Source of the DNA: Orrella dioscoreae | GTDB taxonomy: Bacteria; Pseudomonadota; Gammaproteobacteria; Burkholderiales; Burkholderiaceae_B | Direction: 5' to 3' | DNA: 64,000 nucleotides | Assembly (NCBI RefSeq): GCF_900089455.2 | Contig: NZ_LT907988.1 | Location: 1,860,001 to 1,924,000 of the forward strand | Shown here: positions 24,116 through 32,895 of the stretch, piece after piece | How the letters are laid out: the number at the start of each line of letters is the position of its first letter | Position numbering within the stretch: position 1 is the stretch's first letter | Notes under the pieces: generated by a model | Databases searched by the model: none | Told to the model about the DNA's origin: nothing | What the model saw: the letters and a program-made list of their open reading frames with translations, nothing else | Position numbers and translations under genes: made by a program

Positions 24116-26593
24116 TTGGCAAATCGATCGAACAGTAACGCAAACAGTAACAACAGAACCGCGTCGGTTTCGCCCGATCTCCCCCCCGACTTCGACCCTG
24201 ACGTCCCCAGTCGCGAGGCCATCCTGGCTGCCTTGCGGGACGCGGGCGCACCTCTCGAGCCGGCCGAACTGGCCGAGCGCATGAAACTGACCCGCCCGGG
24301 CACCTTGAAGGGCTTCGAGCGGCGCCTGAACGCCATGGAGCGTGACGGGCAACTGATGCCCAACCGCAAGGGCGTGCTGCTGCTGGCGAACAAACTGGAC
24401 TTCGTGCCCGGCAAGGTGCTGGGCCACCGCGACGGCTTCGGCTTCCTGGTGCGCGACGACGGCGCCGGTCCCGACATCTTCCTGTCGCCGCGTGAAATGC
24501 AGAAGGTGCTGCACGGCGACCGCGTGCTGGTGAAGCCCACCGGCGAATACCGCGGCAAGCCCGACGGCACCATCGTCGAGGTGATCGAGCGCCGCACCAA
24601 CAAGCTGGTGGGCCGCTTCCTGAACGAGCGGGGCCTCTCCATCGTGGTGCCGGAAGACCAGCGCATCAAGCACGACATCCTGGTGCCGCCTGGTGAAACC
24701 GGCGATGCCCAGCATGGCCAGGTCGTCACCGTCGACATCATCGAGCAGCCCACCCGCCACAGCCAGCCGCTGGGCCGCGTGTCGCAGGTGCTGGGCGAGA
24801 TCGACGATCCCGGCATGGAAATCGAGATCGCCGTGCGCAAGTTCGACGTGCCGGTCGATTTCTCGGAGGGCGCGCTGAAGCAGGCCGACCGCCTGCCCGA
24901 CGTCGTGCGCAAGTCCGACCTGAAGGACCGCATCGACCTGCGCGACGTGCCGTTCATCACCATCGACGGCGAGGACGCGCGCGACTTCGACGACGCGGTC
25001 TACTGCGAAGCCATCGAACTGGGCACTGGCTCGCGCAAGCGCCCGGCCTGGCGCCTGCTGGTGGCCATCGCCGACGTCAGCCATTACGTCCAGCCTGGCG
25101 ACCACCTCGATGCCGACGCCGTCGAGCGCGGCACCAGCGTCTATTTCCCGCGCCGCGTCATTCCGATGCTGCCGGAAAAGCTGTCCAACGGGCTGTGCTC
25201 GCTGAATCCCGACGTCGACCGCCTGGTGCTGGTCTGCGACATGGTGATTCCTGCCTCGGGCGCCAAGGCCGGCACGATCACGGCCTACCAGTTCTACAAC
25301 GCGGTCATCCACTCGCACGCCCGCACCACCTACACCCAGGTGTGGGGGGCGCTGCAGCAACCCGAGGGGCCGGCGGCGCGTTCGCTGCCGGGCGTGTTGC
25401 CGCATGTGCAGGATCTGTATGAACTCTATCAATTGCTGGCGCAATCGCGCCGCACGCGTGGCGCCATCGATTTCGACACCATCGAGACGAAGATCGTCTG
25501 CAACGAACTGGGCAAGATCGAACAGATCGCGCCTTACGTCCGCAACGATGCGCATAAGCTGATCGAGGAGTGCATGCTGGCGGCCAACACCTGCGCTGCC
25601 GACTTCATGGCGCGCAGCAAGCATCCGGGGCTCTACCGCATCCATGAAGGACCGACCACCGAGCGCCTGCAGGCGCTGCGCGAGTTCCTGCGCACCGCGG
25701 GCCTGTCGCTGGGCGGCGGCGAGGATCCCACCGCCAAGGATTACCTGAAGCTGCTGGAAGCCGCCCGCGCGCGGCCGGACTACCAGCTGCTGCAGACCAT
25801 GTGCCTGCGCTCGATGCAGCAGGCCATGTACAGCCCCGACAACGTCGGGCACTTCGGCCTGGCGTACGACGCCTACACGCACTTCACGTCGCCCATCCGC
25901 CGCTATCCCGACCTGCTGACGCACCGCGTCATCAAGTCGCTGCTGCAGACGCGCCGCTATGTGCCGCAGGTGGAAAACCACGCCGTCGCGCTGGCCGCCA
26001 CGGCGCGCGAGCAGGAGCATGCCGTCTGGGAACGCCTGGGCCTGCTGCTGTCGGCCAACGAGCGCCGCGCCGACGAGGCCTCGCGCGATGTCGAGGCCTG
26101 GCTCAAGTGCTGGTTCGTGAAGGAACGCGTGGGCGAGACCTTCAGCGGCCGCGTGACGGGCGTGGCAAGCTTCGGCATCTTCGTCACGCTCGAGACGCTG
26201 CACGTCGAAGGCCTGGTGCACGTGTCCGAGCTGGGCGGCGAATACTTCCAGTTCAACGAGGCGCTGCACGAACTGCGTGGCGAGCGCACCGGCATGCGCT
26301 ATCGCCTGACCGACAAGGTCCAGGTGCAAGTGTCGCGCGTGGACCTGGAGGCGCGCCGCATCGAGTTTCGCCTGGTGCCTGGCACGAGCTTCGACGCCTT
26401 GCGCCGCGCCGCGGGCCGCGGCGAAGAGCCCGCGCCGCGCCGCGTGAAGAAGGCGGCCTCCGCCAAGCCGGCGCCGTTGCGCGGCACCACGGCCAAGGAG
26501 CGCCGCGCCCAGGCCAAGAAGAGCGCGCAGCAGGCGGCGCGTCCGGCGGCCTCGCCGGCGGGCAAGAAGTCCGCCAGCCGCAAGCGCAGGTAA
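24116..26593 (+). CDS. rnr: Ribonuclease R
   Basis: 825 residues. An N-terminal winged helix (SREAILAALRDAGAPLEPAE region) and cold-shock domains (GFGFLVRDD) precede the RNB catalytic domain with the metal-binding aspartates in DGEDARDFDDAVY (284-295). An S1 domain (ETFSGRVTGVASFGIFVTLE, near 680) and a Lys/Ala-rich basic tail follow. It degrades structured RNA 3' to 5' and acts in rRNA and mRNA decay and trans-translation. No ATG exists between an in-frame stop at 24074 and codon 57, so a TTG at 24116 (or another rare codon) must start it, without a visible SD. The downstream gene is rlmB, the common rnr-rlmB pair. Confidence 0.93.
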   Translation: MANRSNSNANSNNRTASVSPDLPPDFDPDVPSREAILAALRDAGAPLEPAELAERMKLTRPGTLKGFERRLNAMERDGQLMPNRKGVLLLANKLDFVPGKVLGHRDGFGFLVRDDGAGPDIFLSPREMQKVLHGDRVLVKPTGEYRGKPDGTIVEVIERRTNKLVGRFLNERGLSIVVPEDQRIKHDILVPPGETGDAQHGQVVTVDIIEQPTRHSQPLGRVSQVLGEIDDPGMEIEIAVRKFDVPVDFSEGALKQADRLPDVVRKSDLKDRIDLRDVPFITIDGEDARDFDDAVYCEAIELGTGSRKRPAWRLLVAIADVSHYVQPGDHLDADAVERGTSVYFPRRVIPMLPEKLSNGLCSLNPDVDRLVLVCDMVIPASGAKAGTITAYQFYNAVIHSHARTTYTQVWGALQQPEGPAARSLPGVLPHVQDLYELYQLLAQSRRTRGAIDFDTIETKIVCNELGKIEQIAPYVRNDAHKLIEECMLAANTCAADFMARSKHPGLYRIHEGPTTERLQALREFLRTAGLSLGGGEDPTAKDYLKLLEAARARPDYQLLQTMCLRSMQQAMYSPDNVGHFGLAYDAYTHFTSPIRRYPDLLTHRVIKSLLQTRRYVPQVENHAVALAATAREQEHAVWERLGLLLSANERRADEASRDVEAWLKCWFVKERVGETFSGRVTGVASFGIFVTLETLHVEGLVHVSELGGEYFQFNEALHELRGERTGMRYRLTDKVQVQVSRVDLEARRIEFRLVPGTSFDALRRAAGRGEEPAPRRVKKAASAKPAPLRGTTAKERRAQAKKSAQQAARPAASPAGKKSASRKRR

Positions 26594-26677
26594 CGGCAGC
26601 ACGGCGGGATGGGCGGGCGGATGTCCGCCCATCCACTACTATCCTTCCTATCGACACGACTTACATTTCAGGACGAC

Positions 26678-27415
26678 ATGGCAGCATCCCAGGTATTGGC
26701 CGGTTTTCATGCGGTGGTGGCGCGCTTGCGCCACGCGCCCGACTCGGTCAAGGACATCTATTACGACGGCCAGCGCCGCGACAAGCGCATGCTGTCCCTG
26801 CTCGAGCAGGCCGAGCGCGCGCAGCGTCCGGTGCATGCGGTCAATGCCGAGCGCCTCGATGGCCTGGCACGCGGCACGCGCCACCAGGGCGTGGTGGCGC
26901 TGGCCGACGCGCGCAGCCTGGCCGTGGACCTGGATGAAGTCCTGGAGACGGCGAACGCCGTGCCGTTCCTGCTGATCCTCGATGGCGTGACCGATCCGCA
27001 CAATCTGGGCGCCTGCCTGCGCACCGCCGATGCGGCGGGCGTGCACGCGGTCATCGCGCCGCGAGATCGCGCGGTGGGGCTCAACGCCACGGTGGCGCGC
27101 GTCGCCTGCGGCGCGGCCGACACCGTGCCCTACCTGATGGTCACCAATCTTGCGCGGACCATGCGCGAGCTGAAGGATCGCGGCGTCTGGCTGGTCGGCA
27201 CCGATGACCAGTCGCAGGACACCATCCACGATGTGGACGCCAAGCTGCCCATGGCCTGGGTGATGGGCGCGGAAGGCGAGGGCATGCGCCGCCTGACGCG
27301 CGAGACCTGCGACCGCCTGGTGCAGATCCCCATGCAGGGGTCGGTCGAAAGCCTGAACGTCAGCGTGGCCAGCGCCGTCTGCCTGTACGAGACGGTGCGC
27401 CAGCGCCAGCCCTGA
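26678..27415 (+). CDS. rlmB: 23S rRNA (guanosine-2251-2'-O)-methyltransferase
   Basis: 245 residues, as in E. coli RlmB (243). An N-terminal substrate-binding domain (about 1-75, with [14 protein letters not shown]) is followed by a SpoU/TrmH trefoil-knot methyltransferase domain. Its three motifs are [29 protein letters not shown] and [14 protein letters not shown]. It methylates G2251 of the ribosomal P-loop using SAM. ATG 26678, with an AGGA site, matches the family start. It lies 84 bp downstream of rnr on the same strand, probably in one operon. Confidence 0.94.
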   Translation: MAASQVLAGFHAVVARLRHAPDSVKDIYYDGQRRDKRMLSLLEQAERAQRPVHAVNAERLDGLARGTRHQGVVALADARSLAVDLDEVLETANAVPFLLILDGVTDPHNLGACLRTADAAGVHAVIAPRDRAVGLNATVARVACGAADTVPYLMVTNLARTMRELKDRGVWLVGTDDQSQDTIHDVDAKLPMAWVMGAEGEGMRRLTRETCDRLVQIPMQGSVESLNVSVASAVCLYETVRQRQP

Positions 27416-27480
27416 TACCGGTGGCCGCCGGGCGGCGGCCACCCCGCCAATAAATAAAGAAAGCACCTGGACGTTGCATC

Positions 27481-28716
27481 ATGAGCAAGCACGGCTTTAC
27501 CACCACCATCCTGCACGGCGACCGACGCCAGGGCGTCGAACATGGCGCGGTCCACAAGCCCATGCACCCTTCCTCGGAATATGCCTATAAGGACGCGCGC
27601 GAATTGACGGCCGTGTTCCAGGGCAAGTCCGGTTTCAGCTATGCGCGCCAGGGCACGCCCACCACGATGGCGCTGGAGGCGAAGATCACGGCGATGGAGT
27701 CGGGCGCCGGCACGGTGTCCTTCGCCACCGGCATGGCCGCGCTGGCCGCCATCTTCACGACCTTGCTGCGCCGCGGCGATCACCTGGTGTCCAGCCAGTA
27801 CATCTTCGGCAACACGAACAGCCTGCTGGGCACGCTGCAGGAACTGGGCGTCGAGGTAACGATGGTCGACGCCACGGACGTTGCGCAAGTGGAGGCCGCC
27901 ATCCGGCCCAACACCCGCATGGTATTCGTCGAAACCATCGCCAACCCCGGCACCCAGATCGCCGACCTCATGGGCATCGGCGCCCTGTGCGGCCGCGCGG
28001 GCCTGGTCTACGTCATCGACAACACGCTGACGTCGCCCTGGCTGTTCAAGGGCCGCGACGCGGGCGCCGCGCTGGTGATGAATTCGCTGTCCAAGTACAT
28101 CGGCGGCCACGGCCACGCGCTGGGCGGGTCGGTCACCGACACCGGGCTCTTCGATTGGAAGGGGCATCCGAACATTTTCGAGTCCTACCAGAACGGGCCC
28201 TCGACCACCTGGGGGCTTACCCAGATCAAGAAGAAGGGACTGCGCGACATGGGCGGCACGCTGGCCGCCGAGCCCGCGCATCGCATCGCAGTGGGCGCCG
28301 AGACGCTGGCCTTGCGCATGGACCGTGCCTGCGCCAACGCGCTGGCGCTGTCCCGCTACCTGGTCGAGCATCCGGGCGTGGCGCGCGTGCACTATCCGGG
28401 TTTGCCCTCGCACCCGCAGCACGTCCGCGCAGGCGAACTGTTCCGTGGCCGCCATGGCGCGCTGATGGGCATCGAGCTTGCCGAGGGCATCGATTGCTTC
28501 GATTTCCTGAACCGTCTGTCGGTCGTTGCGCTGGCAACCCATCTGGGAGATACCCGTACGCTGGCCTTGCCTGCGGCGCACACCATCTATTACGAGATGG
28601 GTGCGCAACGGCGCGCCCAAATGGGTATTGCCGACAGCCTGATCCGCGTGTCGATCGGCATTGAAGACGAAGCGGACCTGATCGACGATTTTGACCGCGC
28701 GCTGCGCGGTGCCTGA
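27481..28716 (+). CDS. Cys/Met metabolism PLP-dependent enzyme (cystathionine gamma-synthase family)
   Basis: 411 residues, fold-type I PLP enzyme of the transsulfuration family. The PLP Schiff-base lysine is Lys205 in MNSLSKYIGGHGHALGG and the pyridine-nitrogen Asp is 180 in YVIDNT. SYARQGTPT (53-61) and FATGMAA give the phosphate-binding region. Family members include cystathionine gamma-synthase, cystathionine lyases, O-acyl-homoserine sulfhydrylase and methionine gamma-lyase; sequence inspection cannot separate them. It lies 65 bp after rlmB without functional connection and has a weak ribosome site. Confidence 0.87.
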   Translation: MSKHGFTTTILHGDRRQGVEHGAVHKPMHPSSEYAYKDARELTAVFQGKSGFSYARQGTPTTMALEAKITAMESGAGTVSFATGMAALAAIFTTLLRRGDHLVSSQYIFGNTNSLLGTLQELGVEVTMVDATDVAQVEAAIRPNTRMVFVETIANPGTQIADLMGIGALCGRAGLVYVIDNTLTSPWLFKGRDAGAALVMNSLSKYIGGHGHALGGSVTDTGLFDWKGHPNIFESYQNGPSTTWGLTQIKKKGLRDMGGTLAAEPAHRIAVGAETLALRMDRACANALALSRYLVEHPGVARVHYPGLPSHPQHVRAGELFRGRHGALMGIELAEGIDCFDFLNRLSVVALATHLGDTRTLALPAAHTIYYEMGAQRRAQMGIADSLIRVSIGIEDEADLIDDFDRALRGA

Positions 28717-29068
28717 TCGGTTTGGCTTCGTCCCGTTTTTTTGCGCTTGCGGGCATGGCAACTGACAGTCATATTCAAATGACGTTGATGCGGCGCAAAG
28801 CCAGTAAACACGCGGCTTGTCGTGTGTTTTTTGCTTGACAGCCGCCTGGGGGCGAGGCCTAATACGCCTCTGCGCCGAGACGGAACGTTTGCGCGGTTTC
28901 GTCCGGTGTGGTGGCTTTAATTCAGCGGCTTCAAAACTTTTTTGCTTGGCAGCCCGTTTCTGTTATGCCACGCAAGCGTCCCGCGCGTGAATCCGCGGGC
29001 CGATTGCGGGCCGGCTATGCTGAACGACAAACCTTGTATTTTTGTACCTTGTGAGGGGTAAACCTGTA
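28717..29068. other. Intergenic region before HU with candidate weak terminator and promoter
   Basis: 352 bp without a gene. ACACG-N8-CGTGT followed by TGTTTTTT (28808-28832) could be a weak terminator for the PLP enzyme gene. A consensus -35 TTGACA at 28835-28840 is followed after 19 bp by TAATAC (28860-28865), a plausible HU promoter with a long leader of about 200 nt. No conserved RNA structure is recognised. Confidence 0.4.
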
Positions 29069-29341
29069 ATGAACAAAACCGAACTTATCGACCACATTGC
29101 CAGCAAATCCGACATCTCCAAGGCTGCAGCCGGCCGTGCGCTGGACGCCCTGATCGGCGCCGTCAAGACCACCCTGAAGAAGGGCGGCACGGTCACCCTG
29201 GTGGGTTTCGGCACGTTCGCCGTGACCGCCCGCGCTGCGCGCACCGGCCGCAACCCGCGCACCGGCGAAACCATCAAGATCAAGAAGGCCAAGGTGCCGA
29301 AGTTCCGTCCGGGCAAGGCCCTGAAGGACGCCGTCAACTAA
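29069..29341 (+). CDS. hupB: DNA-binding protein HU
   Basis: 90 residues, standard HU length: [20 protein letters not shown] at the N-terminal dimerisation helices, VGFGTFAV, and the DNA-binding beta-arm [20 protein letters not shown]. It bends and compacts DNA without strict sequence specificity. The ATG at 29069 follows GAGGGG at rather long spacing. It is monocistronic, closed by a very strong double hairpin. Confidence 0.95.
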   Translation: MNKTELIDHIASKSDISKAAAGRALDALIGAVKTTLKKGGTVTLVGFGTFAVTARAARTGRNPRTGETIKIKKAKVPKFRPGKALKDAVN

Positions 29342-29354
29342 GTGTTGATGCGCC

Positions 29355-29422
29355 AAACCGCGGCGTGCCGCGGTTTGCTCCAAACTACGCGGTCCGGTAG
29401 AATCCGGACCGCGTAGTTTTTT
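29355..29422 (+). terminator. Tandem-hairpin terminator of hupB
   Basis: Two perfect hairpins follow each other. The first is AAACCGCGGC/GCCGCGGTTT (29355-29376, 2-nt gap). The second has a 16-bp stem from 29382 to 29397 pairing with 29404-29419 around the loop TAGAAT, and runs into six Ts. The second is a textbook intrinsic terminator; the first lacks a T-run. Confidence 0.9.
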
Positions 29423-29584
29423 GTGGCGCCGCTGTCTGCATGGGGCAGCGCATCGCCGGGTTGCAGAGCCTCTGTTTTCCCGGGCGTCACAGGCAGTCTT
29501 CCACGACACCGTCGCGGGCCATCCGCCGGTACGCATCAAGTGGCCCCTGGCCCGCGCAACGCGCTGGCTTGCCATTCGCAAAAG

Positions 29585-29660
29585 GGGTGCTTAGCTCAGT
29601 TGGTAGAGCGGCGCCCTTACAAGGCGTAGGTCACAGGTTCGACCCCTGTAGCACCCACCA
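29585..29660 (+). tRNA. tRNA-Val (TAC)
   Basis: 76-nt tRNA with encoded CCA. Acceptor GGGTGCT/AGCACCC, D arm GCTCAGTTGGTAGAGC, anticodon loop CTTACAA (anticodon TAC), T arm with GGTTCGACCCC. It stands alone between hupB and tonB with no obvious own promoter in the 162 bp upstream. Confidence 0.95.
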
Positions 29661-29772
29661 CTTACTTTCCCTTTTGCTTCTTTCCCCCTGGGATCCCGGC
29701 TCTGCTTTCGGCTTGGCGCCGCGCCTGTTCGCGCGCCCTTGATACGCCACAAGCGGAATTGCTGCAACTTGT

Positions 29773-29801
29773 TTGCGAATAAGTCGTATTTAAATTACTA
29801 T
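29773..29801 (+). promoter_or_regulatory. Candidate promoter of tonB-exbBD
   Basis: TTGCGA (29773-29778), a 17-bp spacer and TACTAT (29796-29801) lie in a markedly A/T-rich stretch about 70 bp before tonB. Iron control through Fur would be expected for this operon, but no convincing Fur 19-mer is visible. Confidence 0.45.
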
Positions 29802-29874
29802 CTCTGGCTGGATTCACTGGCCAGCTGCCGGGCGCTCGCGTGCCAGGGGCTGCCGCTCTCACGCATACTCCTGC

Positions 29875-30678
29875 ATGCCTCATTCCCGTTCTGCCTGGGC
29901 GTCATCGCAGTTTTCCCCCGCGTTGCGCATCGTGGCCGGCACGACCGTGCTGGTCCTGCACGCCGCGGTCATTGGCGCCCTGTTCACGGCCTCCAGCTCC
30001 AAGCCCGAAATGCTTGAGCCCGAAGCCGTCATGGTGCGATTCGTGGAAATCGGCCCCGATCCCCAGGAGGCCAAGGCCGAGCCTTTGCCCGAACCGCCCG
30101 CGCCCGTTGCGCAGCCTGAACCCGAGCCGGAACCCGAGCCCGAACCGGAACCAGAACCAGAGCCCGAGCCGGAACCTGAGCCCGAACCCGAGGTGACGCC
30201 GCCGCCGGTGCCCGAGGCGCCGCCGAAGCCGAAACCCAAGCCCAAGCCGAAACCCAAGCCCGAGGTGAAGAAACCCGAAGTCAAGCCGGAGATCAAGCCC
30301 GATCCCGCGCCGCCCAAGGTGGAAACCCCGCCCAGCGGCACGCCGCAAGGCGAAGGCAAGCCGCAAGGCCCGCAGCAGGGCCCCCCGCCCGATGAGCGCC
30401 GCCAGATCGGCCGCATCGACTACCTGGGCGGGCAGCCCATGGCGGTGTATCCCCGCGCTTCGCAATTGCGCCGCGAAGAAGGCCGGGTGCTGATCCGTAT
30501 CCTGATCGACCGCCAAGGCCGGGTCGAGCGCGCGACCGTGGAGAAGTCCTCGGGTTCGCCGCGCCTGGACGAGGCCGCGCTGGATGCCGTGCGCAAAGGC
30601 CGCTTCAAGCCCTATACCGAGAACGGCGTGCCGTATCCCGCCGAAACCATCGTCCCCTACGATTTTGTCCTGAGGTAA
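29875..30678 (+). CDS. tonB: TonB energy-transducing protein
   Basis: 267 residues. One N-terminal transmembrane anchor (about 18-39), a long periplasmic proline-rich spacer (about 65-185) with Pro-Glu and Pro-Lys repeats, and a C-terminal TonB domain (RIDYLGGQPMAVYPRASQLR, then GRVLIRILIDRQGRVERATV and PYDFVLR). It passes proton-motive energy from ExbBD to outer-membrane TonB-dependent receptors for siderophores, haem or cobalamin. It is followed directly by exbB and exbD. The acid-then-base layout of the spacer matches classical TonB. Confidence 0.95.
   Translation: MPHSRSAWASSQFSPALRIVAGTTVLVLHAAVIGALFTASSSKPEMLEPEAVMVRFVEIGPDPQEAKAEPLPEPPAPVAQPEPEPEPEPEPEPEPEPEPEPEPEPEVTPPPVPEAPPKPKPKPKPKPKPEVKKPEVKPEIKPDPAPPKVETPPSGTPQGEGKPQGPQQGPPPDERRQIGRIDYLGGQPMAVYPRASQLRREEGRVLIRILIDRQGRVERATVEKSSGSPRLDEAALDAVRKGRFKPYTENGVPYPAETIVPYDFVLR
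30115..30192 (+). repeat. Pro-Glu dipeptide repeat array within tonB
   Basis: Thirteen consecutive Pro-Glu codon pairs (TonB residues 81-106) with mixed CCC/CCG/CCA/CCT and GAA/GAG codons. A Lys-Pro array follows at residues 118-129 (30226-30261). The codon mixing shows selection on the protein rather than recent slippage. Confidence 0.9.
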
Positions 30679-30682
30679 TCAC

Positions 30683-31587
30683 ATGTCCATTCTGATGCAA
30701 GCCGCCGCCGCGATGCTGGCGCAGGCCACTCCCTCCACCGCTGAGGTGGCGCCGGCTGCCGCGCCCGCTGCGCCTGCCGCTGCACCTGCGGCACCCCTCG
30801 TCGACAGCCTCGCGCCCGCGGCCAATGCCGTGGGGGGCGCCGCCGCCGACGCGCAGATGGGCTTCATGCACTTCATTGCGCAAAGCGACATGGTGGGCAA
30901 GGGGCTCTTCATCGTGCTGATCGTGATGTCGCTGGTGACGTGGTACCTCATCGTCGTCAAGGCGATCTCGAACATGCGCACCCGCCGCCGTTCAGACCAG
31001 TTCCTGAACACGTTCTGGAACTCGACCTCGCTGGAAAGCGTCGAGAACGAAATGCGCACCCACGGCGTGAACGACCCATTCTCGCACCTGACCAGCCATG
31101 CGGTCCATGCGCGCACGCACCACGCCAAGTATGGCGCGACGCGCCTGGAGGAAATCGGTTCCAACGGCGAGTTCGTCACCCGCACCATGCGCAAGGTGAT
31201 CGACGAGGAAACCGCCAAGCTCGAGAACGGCCTGACCGTGCTGGCCTCGGTGGGCTCCACGGCGCCTTTCGTCGGCCTCTTCGGCACGGTGTGGGGCGTG
31301 TACCACGCGCTGGTCGGCATCGGCATGTCGGAAGGCATGACCATCAACCGCATCGCCGGCCCGGTGGGCGAGGCGCTGATCATGACGGGCCTGGGCCTGG
31401 CGGTCGCCATTCCCGCGGTGCTGGCCTACAACACCTTCGTGCGCAGCAACCGCGTGCTGCTGGCGCGCCTGGACGCCTTCGCGCACGACCTGTTCGCCTT
31501 CCTCTCGACGGGCCAGCAGGTGGTGTTCCCGGACAGCAAGGTGCGTTCCCTGCGCCGCTCGGTGCCGGGTAGCAAGGGGAGCGAATA

Positions 31588-31588
<1 letters not shown>
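30683..31588 (+). CDS. exbB: Biopolymer transport protein ExbB
   Basis: 301 residues, longer than E. coli ExbB because of an Ala/Pro-rich N-terminal extension (about 1-65), as in some Pseudomonas and Serratia ExbB proteins. Three membrane helices follow (about 72-93, then around GLTVLASVGSTAPFVGLFGTV and EALIMTGLGLAVAIPAVLAY). It forms the pentameric proton channel energising TonB. It lies 4 bp after tonB and shares the TAATG junction with exbD. Confidence 0.94.
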
Positions 31589-32076
<488 letters not shown>

Positions 32077-32102
32077 GCGCAACACGCAGTCCGGCCGTCT
32101 TG

Positions 32103-32137
32103 ACGGGCCGCCCCTGGGGCGGCCCGTTGTTTTTTGT
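32103..32137 (+). terminator. Intrinsic terminator of tonB-exbB-exbD
   Basis: ACGGGCCGCCCC pairs perfectly with GGGGCGGCCCGT around a single T (in practice a longer loop), followed by TGTTTTTTG. It starts 27 bp after exbD. Confidence 0.92.
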
Positions 32138-32170
32138 CTTTCAGGAAGCGCGCCGCTCAAAGGATGGCGC

Positions 32171-32176
32171 TAGAAT
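32171..32176 (+). promoter_or_regulatory. -10 box placed for a leaderless transcript
   Basis: TAGAAT ends 7 bp before the response-regulator ATG, so transcription would start at or next to the A of the start codon. No Shine-Dalgarno sequence lies in the 6 intervening bases, and no good -35 is seen. Confidence 0.5.
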
Positions 32177-32182
32177 CGCGGC

Positions 32183-32863
32183 ATGCGTGTACTAGTAATC
32201 GAAGACGACACCACCCTGGGCCATGCGCTGCAGGAATTCCTGTCCGACCAGGGCTATGCGGTCGACTGGCTGACCGATGGCGAGCCCGCGCTCAGCGCCC
32301 TGGCAGGCGAATCCTATGAACTGGTGGTCCTGGACCTGAACCTGCCCGCCATGAGCGGGCTGGACATCCTGCGCCGCCTGCGAGGGGAGGGCAACAGCAT
32401 CCCCGTGCTGATCCTGACCGCCCGCGATGGGCTGGAGGATCGCGTGGCTGGGCTGGATGCCGGCGCCGACGATTACGTCACCAAGCCTTTCGACCTGCCC
32501 GAGCTGGCCGCGCGCGTGCGCGCCCTGGCGCGCCGCCGTACCGGCCAGGTCCAGCCGCTGCTGGAAATCGGCCCGCTGGTCTTCGACACCGTCGGCCGTG
32601 AAGTCCGTGTCAACGGCGAACGCATCGCCTTGTCGGTGCGCGAACTGTCCGTGCTGGAAATGCTGATGGCCCGCGCCGGCCGGGTCGTCACCAAGCGGCA
32701 GATCGTCAATTCGCTGTCGGCCTGGGATGCCGACTTCAGCGAGAATGCCGTCGAGGTCTATGTCTACCGCCTGCGCAAGCGCCTGGAAGGCACGGGCGCC
32801 GGCATCCAGACCGTGCGGGGCTTCGGCTACCTGCTGGACGTCGAGTCCGCCGCGTCCACCTGA
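32183..32863 (+). CDS. OmpR-family response regulator (QseB/TctD-like)
   Basis: 226 residues. The receiver domain (1-115) has acidic residues E7-D8-D9, phospho-Asp51 (VVLDLNLPAMSG) and Lys in DYVTKPFDLPEL. The winged-helix DNA-binding domain (about 130-220) has LSVRELSVLEMLMARAGRVV and VEVYVYRLRKRLEG, then TVRGFGYLLD. It is the partner of the histidine kinase 32 bp downstream and part of an operon that ends with kup, so potassium uptake is a plausible target. Confidence 0.94.
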   Translation: MRVLVIEDDTTLGHALQEFLSDQGYAVDWLTDGEPALSALAGESYELVVLDLNLPAMSGLDILRRLRGEGNSIPVLILTARDGLEDRVAGLDAGADDYVTKPFDLPELAARVRALARRRTGQVQPLLEIGPLVFDTVGREVRVNGERIALSVRELSVLEMLMARAGRVVTKRQIVNSLSAWDADFSENAVEVYVYRLRKRLEGTGAGIQTVRGFGYLLDVESAAST

Positions 32864-32895
32864 GCTGACGCTCCGGCCGCGGGACGCCCACGCCC

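Noticed and set aside
24110-26632. An 840-codon open frame antisense to rnr.
   Set aside because: Same compositional effect; the sense strand encodes a complete RNase R with its catalytic aspartates.
28717-29068. Possible riboswitch or structured RNA before hupB.
   Set aside because: Only one short weak stem and a promoter-like pair are visible; no recognisable conserved RNA motif.
29740-29874. Possible Fur box upstream of tonB.
   Set aside because: The region is A/T-rich, but no alignment to the 19-bp Fur consensus gave a convincing match on either strand.
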